Positions 1 through 8,573 of a DNA stretch of 64,000 nt are shown piece by piece. The notes beneath the pieces are model-generated. The model saw nothing but the letters and a program-made list of their open reading frames with translations, was not told where the DNA came from and made no database searches. The stretch is from contig PBLG01000046.1 of assembly GCA_002722315.1 (NCBI GenBank), forward strand, positions 124,001 to 188,000, read 5' to 3'. The position numbers were made by a program, and so were the translations under genes. Numbering within the stretch: position 1 is the stretch's first letter; each line of letters opens with the position of its first letter. This DNA comes from Lysobacterales bacterium. GTDB lineage: Bacteria; Pseudomonadota; Gammaproteobacteria; Xanthomonadales; Wenzhouxiangellaceae.

Positions 1-101
1 CATTGACTGCGCGCCGTGTCGGCGCTTGCCCTGCGCTTCGCTCCGGGTAGCTTCGCATCGAGCTCGTCTTCGGCTCGGTTCGACCACTCTGCCACCTCTC
101 C
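1..101 (-). other. tRNA-Ser-like 5' fragment (remnant or att-like)
   Basis: Read on the minus strand from position 101, the first 23 or so bases (GGAGAGGTGGCAGAGTGGTC, then GAA) match the acceptor 5' strand and D-arm of bacterial serine tRNAs. After that the sequence does not form a convincing anticodon arm, long variable arm or T-arm: the best anticodon-like stem (CGAGC/GCTCG) encloses 9 bases instead of 7. No matching CCTCTCC acceptor 3' strand is visible before the window edge. It is therefore called a fragment, not a functional tRNA. It could mark a tRNA-associated insertion boundary, since the next gene is accessory and lower in GC. Confidence 0.4.
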
Positions 102-543
102 AAAACTGGTCTAGTTGCGTATTGTATCCAATGAGTACGGTATGTGCCAGATTGCGGAGCGTTGGCTCCCAGTCCGGTGCCCTGGAACTGCCAGCGACCG
201 GCAGTCGCGCGCGGATGCTCCCCGAGCGGCCCGCCAAGGACCGCTGGGCAGAGAACCCGGTTCAAGCCGCAAATTTGCCCTCCGCCCCAATTTCATGCAT
301 GATTCCCAAAGGGAAGGCAGTGGAGGCAGACCGGCATATGGCAGTCCGGGGCGAGCGAAAATCAGGAAGTGGCCATCGGAACGGGTTGAAATTGCCGCCG
401 GAGATTCTCGTTGTTCCTATATATATCAATGAAATGCGAGCGTCCGACTCGCGCTTTTCCGTCATATACGACGTTTCAGGCCCCGCATTCATTATAGGGC
501 GAATTAGACGCTTATTTTCTAGTTGTGCGTCACAAGAATCACC
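102..543. other. non-coding stretch, no gene seen
   Basis: About 440 bases between the tRNA-like fragment and the Abi_C gene. Open frames exist here, but they are short, overlap on both strands and resemble no known protein. The last 130 bases are AT-rich (around 410-520) and could hold the promoter of the downstream gene. No clear repeat or terminator was seen. Confidence 0.5.
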
Positions 544-1365
544 GTGTCTAATCTAACCAACGCAGAGAAGCGCAAGCTTGAACGAGCCCTGGGAATGGGA
601 AGTGGCTACGTGCTAAATTTTTCAAACCGTACCTTCGAAGCGTTCATTCTCGACAGTGTGGGGATTGAAATTTACGATGACAAATACGATTACGGAAGCG
701 GGTCAAAAGCCAACCGCATGAGGGCGCTATGGGAAAAGGAGCCCAATCATGTAGTAGGAAAGGTGCTTGGCGACATTCTAGATGAATGGGAAGAATGGGC
801 CCCAAGCACATACAACTCGGCTACTGGAAACTACGAGACGCCAAGCTTTCCTGACGACTGCGTAAAAATCGTAGAAAGACTCAATCTTGATTCACCGGTT
901 ACAGAAATTGAGGCCCTGCGTCCGAACGCAGATGATCGAGACTTTGAAGCCTTGGCTCGCTCCGTCAAGGAGTACATTAAGCGCAATGAGCCAGAAATGG
1001 GCTTGGACCGCCTCCACACTTTCATGGTTAAGTATGTCCGGACCCTTTGTAAGAAATACGGCATAACCACAGACCGGGACAAACCTCTGCACAGCGCCTT
1101 CGGAGAATATTTAAAAAAACTGAAGGAGGCGGGACTCATTGAGACGGAGATGGCGAACAGGATCCTCAAGTCGAGCATTTCTGTTCTGGATGCCTTCAAT
1201 CGTGTGAGAAATGATCACAGCCAAGCCCATGACAATAGAGTTATTGGCTACGCTGAAGCTCTTTTGATCTTCAACAACATTGTTAGCCTGGTGAGATACC
1301 TTGATGCACTGGAGGAGGAGAACAAGGAGCTGGAAGATGATCCAGATTTTGATATTCCGTTTTGA
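544..1365 (+). CDS. Abi_C-domain (abortive infection-type) protein
   Basis: A 273-residue soluble protein. The N-terminus (LTNAEKRKLERALGMGSGYV, then a conserved FSNRTFEAF segment and a GSGSKANRMRALWE segment) is the recurring start of a family of small defence-associated proteins. The C-terminal 110 residues, with the RNDHSQAHDN motif, resemble the Abi_C (abortive infection C-terminus) domain. Members of this family are found in phage-defence and accessory regions; the biochemical role is not established. The GTG at 544 is preferred because it gives the family's usual N-terminus; a TTG at 523 is possible, and neither has a good ribosome site. The DNA is visibly lower in GC than the rest of the window, which suggests horizontal acquisition. 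Confidence 0.7.
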   Translation: MSNLTNAEKRKLERALGMGSGYVLNFSNRTFEAFILDSVGIEIYDDKYDYGSGSKANRMRALWEKEPNHVVGKVLGDILDEWEEWAPSTYNSATGNYETPSFPDDCVKIVERLNLDSPVTEIEALRPNADDRDFEALARSVKEYIKRNEPEMGLDRLHTFMVKYVRTLCKKYGITTDRDKPLHSAFGEYLKKLKEAGLIETEMANRILKSSISVLDAFNRVRNDHSQAHDNRVIGYAEALLIFNNIVSLVRYLDALEEENKELEDDPDFDIPF

Positions 1366-1484
1366 GAGACGCACAACGAATCGCTGCAGGTGACACTTGA
1401 CCCGCCGCCCATTTGTGCTACCGCAAAAACGGCCGTCACCTCAAACCCACCTGAGCTCAGGCGTTGTAGGCACGGCAACGGAAT

Positions 1485-2132
1485 ATGCACGTCGTAAGCT
1501 TTGATATCGACGGGACACTGGTCGCCTCCGTCGGCTTCGACGCGGAGCTTTACGCAGAAGCGGTTCGGGAAGTGCTTGGCGTGGAGATCGACACGGACTG
1601 GTCTCGGTACGAGAACGTTACGGATAGCGGGATCCTCGAAGAAATCCTCGATAAACACTCGTCGCCCGATCAGAGAGATCGTCTAGCACAAGAGGTTCAC
1701 GCCAGCTTTGTCGGGCGCACTGAACGCTACGCGGCGGAGAATCCTGGTTTCATACGAGAGGTCCCCGGGGCACTGGCGTTGGTGGAAGCGTTGCGCAAGT
1801 CACCGCAAGTTCGCGTCTGTTTGGCGACCGGCGGCTGGGCGGAGACCGCGACGCTGAAGCTTCGCGCTATCGGACTAGAACCGAGCGCCCTTTCCATGGC
1901 GACTGGCTCGGACGCATCGAGGCGCACCGACATCATGCGACTGGCTGAGTCGAGAGCGACGCAGGGCTTGAAGGCAACGAGACGGACATACTTCGGCGAC
2001 GGTGTATGGGATAAAAGGGCGGCTGGGGAGCTGGGCTATGATTTCGTGGCGGTAGGAAACGGCGTCGACCATGACGTGGTCTTCTCGGACCTGCAGGATG
2101 CCGATGCAATCCTCTCCCAGCTTGGTGTGTAA
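1485..2132 (+). CDS. HAD-superfamily hydrolase
   Basis: A 215-residue haloacid dehalogenase-type phosphatase. Motif I is FDIDGT (D7 nucleophile, D9 acid/base), motif II is LATGG near residue 106, and motif IV is FGDGVWD near residue 168, which would coordinate Mg2+. The helical cap between motif I and motif II is of the phosphoglycolate phosphatase/beta-phosphoglucomutase kind. The substrate cannot be told from sequence. It is probably monocistronic, with about 120 bases of non-coding sequence upstream. Confidence 0.85.
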   Translation: MHVVSFDIDGTLVASVGFDAELYAEAVREVLGVEIDTDWSRYENVTDSGILEEILDKHSSPDQRDRLAQEVHASFVGRTERYAAENPGFIREVPGALALVEALRKSPQVRVCLATGGWAETATLKLRAIGLEPSALSMATGSDASRRTDIMRLAESRATQGLKATRRTYFGDGVWDKRAAGELGYDFVAVGNGVDHDVVFSDLQDADAILSQLGV

Positions 2133-2192
2133 CTGGTTGCTGCCGCGAGACGGGTGGGCTCGCCCACTATCAGCGAAATGTACGAGGTGATA

Positions 2193-2447
2193 ATGAAAGA
2201 TTGGCGTGAATTTAGAAAGCAGGGACGAAGGGCTTACGTAATCAAGCATGGCGTTCTGCTCTGGGGTCTGTCCAGTGCGGTTATCTGGGCGCTCGTCATG
2301 CAGTACTTTGACCCGTCGGACCCGGTCTGGCTGCGGCCGTTGATTGCGGCGGCGGTGTTTCCCGCTGTGGGTTATTTCGTGGGCCTGTGGACCTGGCGAA
2401 AAAAGGAAGCAAAGTATCACCAGGAAGACGGCGCGGGTCGTTCATAG
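2193..2447 (+). CDS. small membrane protein, unknown function
   Basis: About 84 residues with two predicted membrane segments (roughly residues 17-36 and 45-64), a charged N-terminus (MKDWREFRKQGRR) and a charged C-terminus (WRKKEAKYHQ). The ATG at 2193 is preferred because GAGGTG lies just upstream at 2183-2188. Upstream alternatives at 2154 (GTG) and 2178 (ATG) would add residues with no clear role. No family was recognised. The protein is small, hydrophobic and accessory in character, like the next gene. Confidence 0.55.
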   Translation: MKDWREFRKQGRRAYVIKHGVLLWGLSSAVIWALVMQYFDPSDPVWLRPLIAAAVFPAVGYFVGLWTWRKKEAKYHQEDGAGRS

Positions 2448-2534
2448 CAAGTCAGGGCAGCCGAACGTTATTGACGTCGGCCTGCAGTATCCACCCGCCA
2501 CGGCTAGCGGCGGCTGATTTGAGGGCTTGAAAAA

Positions 2535-2774
2535 ATGGAAACGGAATCCGAAACAAAAAATGCAGGAAGCGGCAAACTCTGGATCACGTTGTACATCATC
2601 GCAGGGTCAATCTATCTATTGGACTTCAGCTTCTACGGACGGCATCTTCATGACCTGGCCGCAGCGAGTGGATTTGCGCTTCTTGCCTTTGGAGCGTACA
2701 AGAATGACAAAGTCGCCGGTACCGCAGGTGCCGTGCTGGCCCTCGGGGGGATCGCAGCCAAACTCCTGAACTGA
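2535..2774 (+). CDS. small membrane protein, unknown function
   Basis: A 79-residue protein with a short polar head (METESETKNAGSGK) and two or three hydrophobic segments separated by short loops, ending GGIAAKLLN. No family was recognised. The frame is chosen over an overlapping +1 frame because its translation has clean transmembrane periodicity. It ends 12 bases before the convergent zinc metallopeptidase gene. Confidence 0.5.
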   Translation: METESETKNAGSGKLWITLYIIAGSIYLLDFSFYGRHLHDLAAASGFALLAFGAYKNDKVAGTAGAVLALGGIAAKLLN

Positions 2775-2786
2775 AAAGGGGTCGGG

Positions 2787-3638
2787 TCAGAGCGCCGCGG
2801 CCCCGAACGTATCGCATCGGGCCGGGTCGCCGTCGTCGAAGCCCCTGCGGAACCAGCGCACGCGTTGATCGGCGGTGCCGTGTGAGAACGCGTCCGGTAC
2901 GACTTCGCCGCCGGAGCGGCGCTGCAGGGTGTCGTCGCCGATGGCCGTGGCGGTTGCCAGCGCTTCCTCGATGTCGCCGGGTTCCAGCCAGTCGTGGCGC
3001 CTTTGGGCGTGATGGGCCCAGACGCCGGACAGGCAGTCGGCCTGCAGTTCCTGGCGCACCAGTAAACCACCATCCCCTTCGACGTTGCGGCCTGCGCGTC
3101 GGGCCGCGGTGACCGGTGCGGACATGCCGGTGACGGTCTGCACGTGATGGCCGACTTCGTGGGCGATGACGTAGGCCTCGGCAAAATCACCGCCGCCGCC
3201 CAGCGAGCGCCGCATTTCGGCGAAGAAGGAAAGATCGATGTAGATCTGCTGATCGGCCGGGCAGTAGAACGGCCCCATCGCGCTGGAGGCGCCGCCGCAG
3301 GCCGAGCGCACGCGATCGCTGAACACGATCAGCCTGGGCGCCGGGTATTGCGCGCCGATCAGCCCGGTCCATACGTCCTCGGTTTCGCCAAGGATGCTTT
3401 CGACGAACGCGATCGCCGGGTCGTTCGGGTCCGGCGCCGGGCCGCGCGTCTCGCCGGCCGGCGCGGTGCCGGCCATGTCGCCCACGAGACCGAGCATTTC
3501 GATGGGGTTTTTGCCCAGTACAAGGCTGATGATCACCACGACCACGATTCCGACAAGGCCCAGGCCGCCGCCCGCTGCGACACGACGTCCGCGACGGTCT
3601 TCGACGTTGCTGCTGCGTCGTGCTCGTTTCCAGCGCAT
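2787..3638 (-). CDS. ypfJ: neutral zinc metallopeptidase, YpfJ family
   Basis: A 283-residue membrane-anchored metallopeptidase. A cytoplasmic basic N-terminus is followed by one transmembrane segment (about residues 20-41), a linker, and the peptidase domain with HEVGHH (zinc ligands H160 and H164, catalytic E161). Two cysteines (C114 and C126) flank the MGPFYCPADQ segment typical of the family. The domain is predicted to face the periplasm. Family members are widespread but poorly characterised. It stands alone, with an M20 peptidase transcribed away from it. Confidence 0.85.
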   Translation of the reverse strand: MRWKRARRSSNVEDRRGRRVAAGGGLGLVGIVVVVIISLVLGKNPIEMLGLVGDMAGTAPAGETRGPAPDPNDPAIAFVESILGETEDVWTGLIGAQYPAPRLIVFSDRVRSACGGASSAMGPFYCPADQQIYIDLSFFAEMRRSLGGGGDFAEAYVIAHEVGHHVQTVTGMSAPVTAARRAGRNVEGDGGLLVRQELQADCLSGVWAHHAQRRHDWLEPGDIEEALATATAIGDDTLQRRSGGEVVPDAFSHGTADQRVRWFRRGFDDGDPARCDTFGAAAL

Positions 3639-3743
3639 TTCACGGCTCCCGGGAGCTTTGGAATCTGGAGTCTACACCGATGCAGCTCACATCCACCGCG
3701 GAGTTCGGTAAGGTTAGCGCTTGTTTTTTCCGGAGTCCATGCC

Positions 3744-5087
3744 ATGTTGAAGTTCGTGCCTCGCCTGCCTGGCGCATTCGCCGCCCTTGTCGTTCTCGCG
3801 CTTTGCCCGGGCCTGCTTGCTGCAGACGACGGCGCACTCACCGAGACCGAGCGGCGGATCGTCGAGGCTGTCGACGCCCGCCAGGACCAGGCGCTGGACC
3901 TGCTCGAGCGCGCGGTGAACATCAACAGCGGCTCGTTCAACCTGGCCGGGGTGCGCGAGGTCGGGGCCTTGTTCGACAAGGCGTTCAGCGAGGCCGGGCT
4001 GGAGACCGAGTGGCTGGACGGCAGCGCGTTCGACCGCGCCGGGCACCTGGTGGTGCGCAACGCCGCCGCTCATGACGTTCGAGGGCCGCACTTCCTGATG
4101 ATCGGGCACCTCGACACGGTGTTCGAGCCGGACAGTCCGTTCCAGCGCTTCGAGCGCCTGGACGGCAACCTCGCCCGTGGGCCGGGGACCACGGACATGA
4201 AGGGCGGCAACGTGATCATCCTCGAAGCGCTCAGGGCGCTCGACGCGGTCGGCGCGCTGGACGACATGCAGGTCACGGTGGTGCTGATCGGCGACGAGGA
4301 GTCTTCCGGCCGACCGCTGTCCTTGTCGCGCGCGGCCTTGATCGAGGCCGCGCGGGAAGCCGACATAGCGCTCGGCTTCGAAGACGGCGACAGCAATCCG
4401 GCCACCGCGGTGATCGCCCGGCGCGGCTACACCGGCTGGCAGCTCGACGTCACCGGCACGCCGGCCCACTCATCGCTGATCTTCCGAGACAACATCGGCT
4501 ACGGCGCGAGCTTCGAGGCGGCGCGTATTCTCGACGGGTTCCGGCGCGAACTGGCCGGCGAGCAGTACCTGACCTTCAACGCGGGTCTCGTGCTGACCGG
4601 CACGACCCTCGAGCACGACGCCGCGAACGCCGCTGGCCAGGCCTTCGGCAAGCCCAACGTGATTCCCGAGCGGGGCGTCGTGACCGGCGATCTCCGGACG
4701 CTCTCCGCCGAGCAGGAGGCTTCGGCCCGCGAGCGCATGCTGGCTATTGTTCAGGATCACCTGCCGGGGACCTCGGCGAGCATGACATTTACCGACGGCT
4801 ATCCGCCGCTGGCCCCGACCGAGGGCAACCGGCGCCTGCTGTCGCTTTACGACCAGGCCAGCCGAGACCTGGGCTTCGGTCCGGTGACCGCGGTCGATCC
4901 GGCCGCTGCCGGGGCCGCCGACATCTCGTTTACCGCCGGGCTGGTCGACATGGCGCTGGACGGCCTGGGCCTGATGGGAAGCGGCGGGCACACCACCGAC
5001 GAGACGGCCGATCTGTCGACGCTGCCGTCGCAGACCAAGCGCGCCGCGCTGCTGATGTATCGCCTGGCGCACGGCGAGAGCGAATAG
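3744..5087 (+). CDS. secreted M20 family metallopeptidase (glutamate carboxypeptidase-like)
   Basis: A 447-residue zinc exopeptidase of the M20/M25/M40 family. Residues 1-25 form a signal peptide ending in LLAAD. The di-zinc site is seen in GHLDTVFE (His and Asp), GTTDMKGG (bridging Asp), the catalytic Glu pair in DEESSG and a late His in GSGGHTTDE. The dimerisation domain lies between. Fold and spacing resemble carboxypeptidase G2-like enzymes, but substrate specificity cannot be assigned. The open frame runs 600 bases further upstream without a stop; that part overlaps the divergent ypfJ gene and is not coding. The ATG at 3744 directly precedes the signal peptide. Confidence 0.85.
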   Translation: MLKFVPRLPGAFAALVVLALCPGLLAADDGALTETERRIVEAVDARQDQALDLLERAVNINSGSFNLAGVREVGALFDKAFSEAGLETEWLDGSAFDRAGHLVVRNAAAHDVRGPHFLMIGHLDTVFEPDSPFQRFERLDGNLARGPGTTDMKGGNVIILEALRALDAVGALDDMQVTVVLIGDEESSGRPLSLSRAALIEAAREADIALGFEDGDSNPATAVIARRGYTGWQLDVTGTPAHSSLIFRDNIGYGASFEAARILDGFRRELAGEQYLTFNAGLVLTGTTLEHDAANAAGQAFGKPNVIPERGVVTGDLRTLSAEQEASARERMLAIVQDHLPGTSASMTFTDGYPPLAPTEGNRRLLSLYDQASRDLGFGPVTAVDPAAAGAADISFTAGLVDMALDGLGLMGSGGHTTDETADLSTLPSQTKRAALLMYRLAHGESE

Positions 5088-5130
5088 ATTCGCGTTGGTT
5101 TCAATTTTGTTGGTCAAGAAATGGCAGTCT

Positions 5131-5198
5131 GTAGGAGCCTGCTTGCAGGCGAATCACTGCGGAGTCCCGCGGTTGTTCGCCTACAAGCAGGCTCCTAC
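5131..5198. repeat. REP-like palindromic repeat, family A copy 1
   Basis: An inverted repeat: GTAGGAGCCTGCTTGCAGGC plus GAA (5131-5153) pairs with TTCGCCTACAAGCAGGCTCC plus TAC (5176-5198) across a 22-base loop. Each arm is itself partly palindromic (CCTGCTTGCAGG). It lies between two convergent genes. A near copy lies at 62777-62844. Confidence 0.85.
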
Positions 5199-5229
5199 AA
5201 AAGCTGCCTGACTGAACTGTGCTCGCTTT

Positions 5230-7686
5230 TTACCGCATCTCGGCCAGACGGGCGCGCGCCTCGTCGAAGCGGGCCCGCATCCGGCTGATCTCGACGTCGC
5301 CGTAGGCGTCCAGCGCCTGCTTTTCGGCGGCATCGATCGCGCGCATCAGGTCGGCCGCGGCCGCCGCGCGCGCACCGGGTTCCGTGGAGCCGATCTCGCC
5401 GATCCAGATCGGCGACGAATGGGCGAACGGTCGGGCGTGCATGGTCGGCCATGAATCCCGGCGCTGTTCGCCGGCATAGGCACGCGCGGCGATCCAGCCG
5501 CCTTCGGGCAGTTCGATCTCTCCCGTCAGGGTACGGGTTTCTCCGGCTTCTACGCCGTCCAATGTATCGACGACCTTTCCGTTGACGACGATTTCAAGTA
5601 CTTCTATGTCGGTCGCGCTCGCCAGCGTGGCCCGCCAGCCTCGCGTGCCCGATTGCGTGACGTCACCGGGTTTTGCGCCGTCGTCCATCTCGAACAGCAG
5701 GGCGGGGCCGGTAGTCAGGAAGCTGCGGCCGGCCGCGGCGGCTTCGATGACCGCGTCGGCCGAAGTGTCGGTGCTGCCGGTGCGCACGTAGGCGCGTCCG
5801 GTGCCCATGGCCGGGGTGCGGTGGAAATCCACCCAGCCGTCGGTGCCCGACATCGCGGCGATGGGCCTGCCGATGTTGAGCAGCCGATACCAGACTGCCG
5901 CGTTGCCCAGCGGGCTGGTCCAGGCGCATACGAGCTCGATGCCCATGCGTTCGGCGAGCACGCCGTCGGAGATCAGTTCCAGCGGAATCGGGCCGTCTTC
6001 CAGGTGGGTGAACGGGTCGCGGTCGTCGCCAATCGGGTGGACGTAGGTGGCGAACGCGCCGTGCTCGTCGGCGAACTCGAATACCTCGCCGTTGGTGCGG
6101 TCCGGGTCGCCCAGGGTTGGGTTGTTGGGGCCGAAGAACCATGGCGCGAACGGGGTCTCCACGTTCAGCAGGCCGATGTGGCCGTGGAAGTGCGAGCGCA
6201 CCTCCTGGCCCTGGTGCACGGTATGGCCGTCGCGGCTGGTTTCCTTTCCGAGAATGCCGCGGTCGACGCGACGTTCCCAGCGGTTCCACGACATCGGCGC
6301 GAGCTGGTCCAGCGCCTCGCCGGCCAGCAGGCGCAGCGCGTCGTCGTGGTCGGCGCGGTGGTGGCCGTCGCCGTTCAGGTGAACGTGATGGTCGGCCGAC
6401 ACGTAGCCTGCGGCCGAAGCGTCCCAGATCTGTGAAACAACCAGGTTGGCTTCAGCGTCCCGGCCGCCCGGGACGCGTATCTCGGTTTCGGCGACCCGCG
6501 ACATCGGCCCGCGGGCGGCGAGCACGGTGTATCGGCCGGCCGGCAGCGTGAAATCGCTTTCGCCCTCGACGTAGAAGTAGTGGCGCCCGGTCTGCGGGTC
6601 GGCGTACGTGGCGTCGCCGGCGTAGGCGACCGGGTGGCCGTCGGACGCGACAATCGAAACGCGCGCGGTGACCGGATTGCCGTCGGCGTCGGCGATCGAC
6701 AGCGAGAGCTTTCCGGTGGGGGCGCCATAGTTCCAGCTGGTGATCTCGACCGGTTCGGGCGCGCCACCGTAGGTGGGCACGCGCATCAGGCGGAACTGGC
6801 GCCGGTCGTCGAGCTCGACGAAGTAGATCTGCTCGCCGTCGGCGCCGAACGCCGGGGTCAGCGCGTAGGGGTGGCCGTCGGTCAGCCGGTGCCGCACGCG
6901 CGGGTCGTCGAGATCCATCGTCCAGAGGTGGTAGTCGTTGTCGATGGGCGCGCTGTAGACGATCAGGCGCAGGCTCGGGTGCACGTCGGCGGTCAGGTGA
7001 TAGGTGAGCGTCTCGGCGTGGGCGATTCGGTCGTAGCCTTCGACGAAATCGCGCTCGCGCAGCACCCGGTGGGCGCCGCTGCCGTGCAGGTAGACCAGGC
7101 CGTCGCCGCCGGGCAGCCGGCGCGCATTGCGTACCACCTGGTTCAGTTCGGTCAGCACCTGGTCGGTGCCGGCTTCGAGATGGCGCCGCCGGAGCTCCAG
7201 GCTGCCGCTTGCCCCCGAGGTGTAGTAAAGAAACCGGCCGTCGGCCGAGAATTCCGGGTCGAGCTCGATGGCGGGCGTGTCGATGACCTGCTCGTTGCCG
7301 CTGTCGACGTCGAGCAGCACGATGGCCGTGTCCCTGTCCTGGTGGTTGTCGCGAACGAAGGCGATGCGCCTGCCGTCGGCCGACCAGCGCGGGCGGCCGT
7401 CGACGCCGGGGCCGCTCGTCAGACGCGTGGCTTCACCGGATTCCAGGTCCAGCAGCCAGATCCAGCCCTGCGCGGCGAAGGCCAATGTGCTCCCGTCCGG
7501 TGCCGGGGCGGGATCGGTCGGCCCGTGCGCCAGGATCGGCAGGTCGTGCTGCTCCAGGTAGACGTGGTGGCCGAAGTCGTCGAGCTTGGCGTAGCGGTTG
7601 GTCCACTGGGCGTCGGCGGTCTGAGCGATGAAGGTCGCGAGCAGGATGGCGATTGCTGCGAGGACGATGGCGTGGCGGTGTGTCAT
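5230..7686 (-). CDS. TolB-like beta-propeller / CehA-McbA family metallohydrolase
   Basis: An 818-residue secreted protein. The start at 7686 gives a signal peptide (MTHRHAIVLAAIAILLATFI, then cleavage near TADAQ). Residues 30-330 contain repeated TolB/WD40-like blades (PAPAPDGSTLAF, PRWSADGRRIAFVRD, PEFSADGRFLYYTS). A carbohydrate-binding-like beta region follows. The C-terminal half has the PHP-like CehA/McbA signature SADHHVHLNGDG, with later HFHGHIG, TYVHPIGDD and SGTDGW segments that should carry metal ligands. CehA/McbA hydrolases cleave esters or carbamates, but most homologues with this architecture have no known substrate. An upstream start at 7719 would place the signal peptide internally and is less likely. 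Confidence 0.75.
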   Translation of the reverse strand: MTHRHAIVLAAIAILLATFIAQTADAQWTNRYAKLDDFGHHVYLEQHDLPILAHGPTDPAPAPDGSTLAFAAQGWIWLLDLESGEATRLTSGPGVDGRPRWSADGRRIAFVRDNHQDRDTAIVLLDVDSGNEQVIDTPAIELDPEFSADGRFLYYTSGASGSLELRRRHLEAGTDQVLTELNQVVRNARRLPGGDGLVYLHGSGAHRVLRERDFVEGYDRIAHAETLTYHLTADVHPSLRLIVYSAPIDNDYHLWTMDLDDPRVRHRLTDGHPYALTPAFGADGEQIYFVELDDRRQFRLMRVPTYGGAPEPVEITSWNYGAPTGKLSLSIADADGNPVTARVSIVASDGHPVAYAGDATYADPQTGRHYFYVEGESDFTLPAGRYTVLAARGPMSRVAETEIRVPGGRDAEANLVVSQIWDASAAGYVSADHHVHLNGDGHHRADHDDALRLLAGEALDQLAPMSWNRWERRVDRGILGKETSRDGHTVHQGQEVRSHFHGHIGLLNVETPFAPWFFGPNNPTLGDPDRTNGEVFEFADEHGAFATYVHPIGDDRDPFTHLEDGPIPLELISDGVLAERMGIELVCAWTSPLGNAAVWYRLLNIGRPIAAMSGTDGWVDFHRTPAMGTGRAYVRTGSTDTSADAVIEAAAAGRSFLTTGPALLFEMDDGAKPGDVTQSGTRGWRATLASATDIEVLEIVVNGKVVDTLDGVEAGETRTLTGEIELPEGGWIAARAYAGEQRRDSWPTMHARPFAHSSPIWIGEIGSTEPGARAAAAADLMRAIDAAEKQALDAYGDVEISRMRARFDEARARLAEMR

Positions 7687-7787
7687 GGGTTTTCCCGGGT
7701 TCGGAATGCGTGATTGCAACTATTGCACAAATCGTTCGGGCGGGATGCGAGGACGGTCCCGCGGCGCCGATGGGTAGCTGCAGTTTA

Positions 7788-7874
7788 GTAGCCCGGATAA
7801 GCGCGCAGCGCGCATCCGGGGCCCAAGGCTGTGCCGGGCATTGATCCCGGGTGCGCTTCGCTTACCCGGGCTAC
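7788..7874. repeat. REP-like palindromic repeat, family B
   Basis: GTAGCCCGGATAAGCGCGCA begins the left arm at 7788, and CGCTTACCCGGGCTAC closes the right arm around 7859-7874. Both arms belong to the widespread GTAGCCCGGATAAGCG...CATCCGGG type of proteobacterial intergenic repeat. The right arm runs into the stop codon of the next gene (TAG on the minus strand at 7871-7873). Confidence 0.7.
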
Positions 7875-8566
7875 GGGGTGGTCGCCGGATCGGCTCCGGA
7901 CGACGGCGACAGATTGGTGTCTGGCTTGCTGAAAATCGCGACGTTGGCCCGCGGGATTTCCATCGTCCAGCCCAGTCGATCGGCGATGAATGCGAGGGTG
8001 GATTCGCGGTAGAAGACCACGTGCGTCGGGTCGCGGCGGTAGTGCCAGTGGGCGAAGCGGGCGTCGTCGGTCTGGAACATGGTCATGACGCCCAGCAGGC
8101 CGCCGCGGCGGAGCAGGGCGTCGAGGCGCCGGAATTCATCGGCGGGGCGGTGCATGTGCTCGACGACTTCGGTGCATGTGATGAAGTCGTAGCTTTGCGC
8201 TAGCGCTGCGTCGTCGGCCTGGTAAATTGGATCGAAGAGACGGACCCGGTGCCCGGCTTCTTCCAGCATTGCCGCCAGCGCCGGGCCGGGGCCGCAGCCG
8301 TAGTCCAGGCCTTCGGAACTCGGGGCGAGCCGGTCGATCAGCGGATCGGCCAGGCGGGCCAGGAACCGGCGGTAGCCGGGGTCGTCGACGTCGTTGCGGT
8401 GCTTGTCGTACTCGCGCTTTTCTTCGGTCGGGCCGGGCAGCTGCGCCGGCGACAGGAAGGTCGCGGCGCACCGCTCGCAGCGCCGATATTCGCACCCGTC
8501 GACATCGGCGAAGAAGCGCGTCTCGGCCTCTTCGCAAACCGGGCAGCCCGGCGCCCCCTGGTTCAT
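7871..8566 (-). CDS. class I SAM-dependent methyltransferase with N-terminal zinc finger
   Basis: A 231-residue protein. C8/C11 and C30/C33 form a rubredoxin-like zinc-binding knuckle. The SAM-binding loop LDYGCGPG lies at about residues 86-93, and a Methyltransf_23-type core follows, with TCTEVVEHMHRP carrying motif II/III. The family includes methyltransferases of small molecules or sugars and the substrate is unknown. It lies 7 bases downstream of the DUF1499 gene, so the two are probably co-transcribed. Its stop codon lies inside a REP-like repeat. Confidence 0.8.
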   Translation of the reverse strand: MNQGAPGCPVCEEAETRFFADVDGCEYRRCERCAATFLSPAQLPGPTEEKREYDKHRNDVDDPGYRRFLARLADPLIDRLAPSSEGLDYGCGPGPALAAMLEEAGHRVRLFDPIYQADDAALAQSYDFITCTEVVEHMHRPADEFRRLDALLRRGGLLGVMTMFQTDDARFAHWHYRRDPTHVVFYRESTLAFIADRLGWTMEIPRANVAIFSKPDTNLSPSSGADPATTP

Positions 8567-8573
8567 CGCGGCT

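Noticed and set aside
1-101. Functional tRNA-Ser
   Set aside because: Only the 5' acceptor strand and D-arm are recognisable; anticodon, variable and T-arms are not formed.
26-556. Protein-coding frame at the left edge
   Set aside because: It crosses the tRNA-like fragment, has no family resemblance and no ribosome site.
3144-3743. 600-base upstream extension of the M20 peptidase frame
   Set aside because: It overlaps the divergent ypfJ gene and would bury the signal peptide inside the chain.
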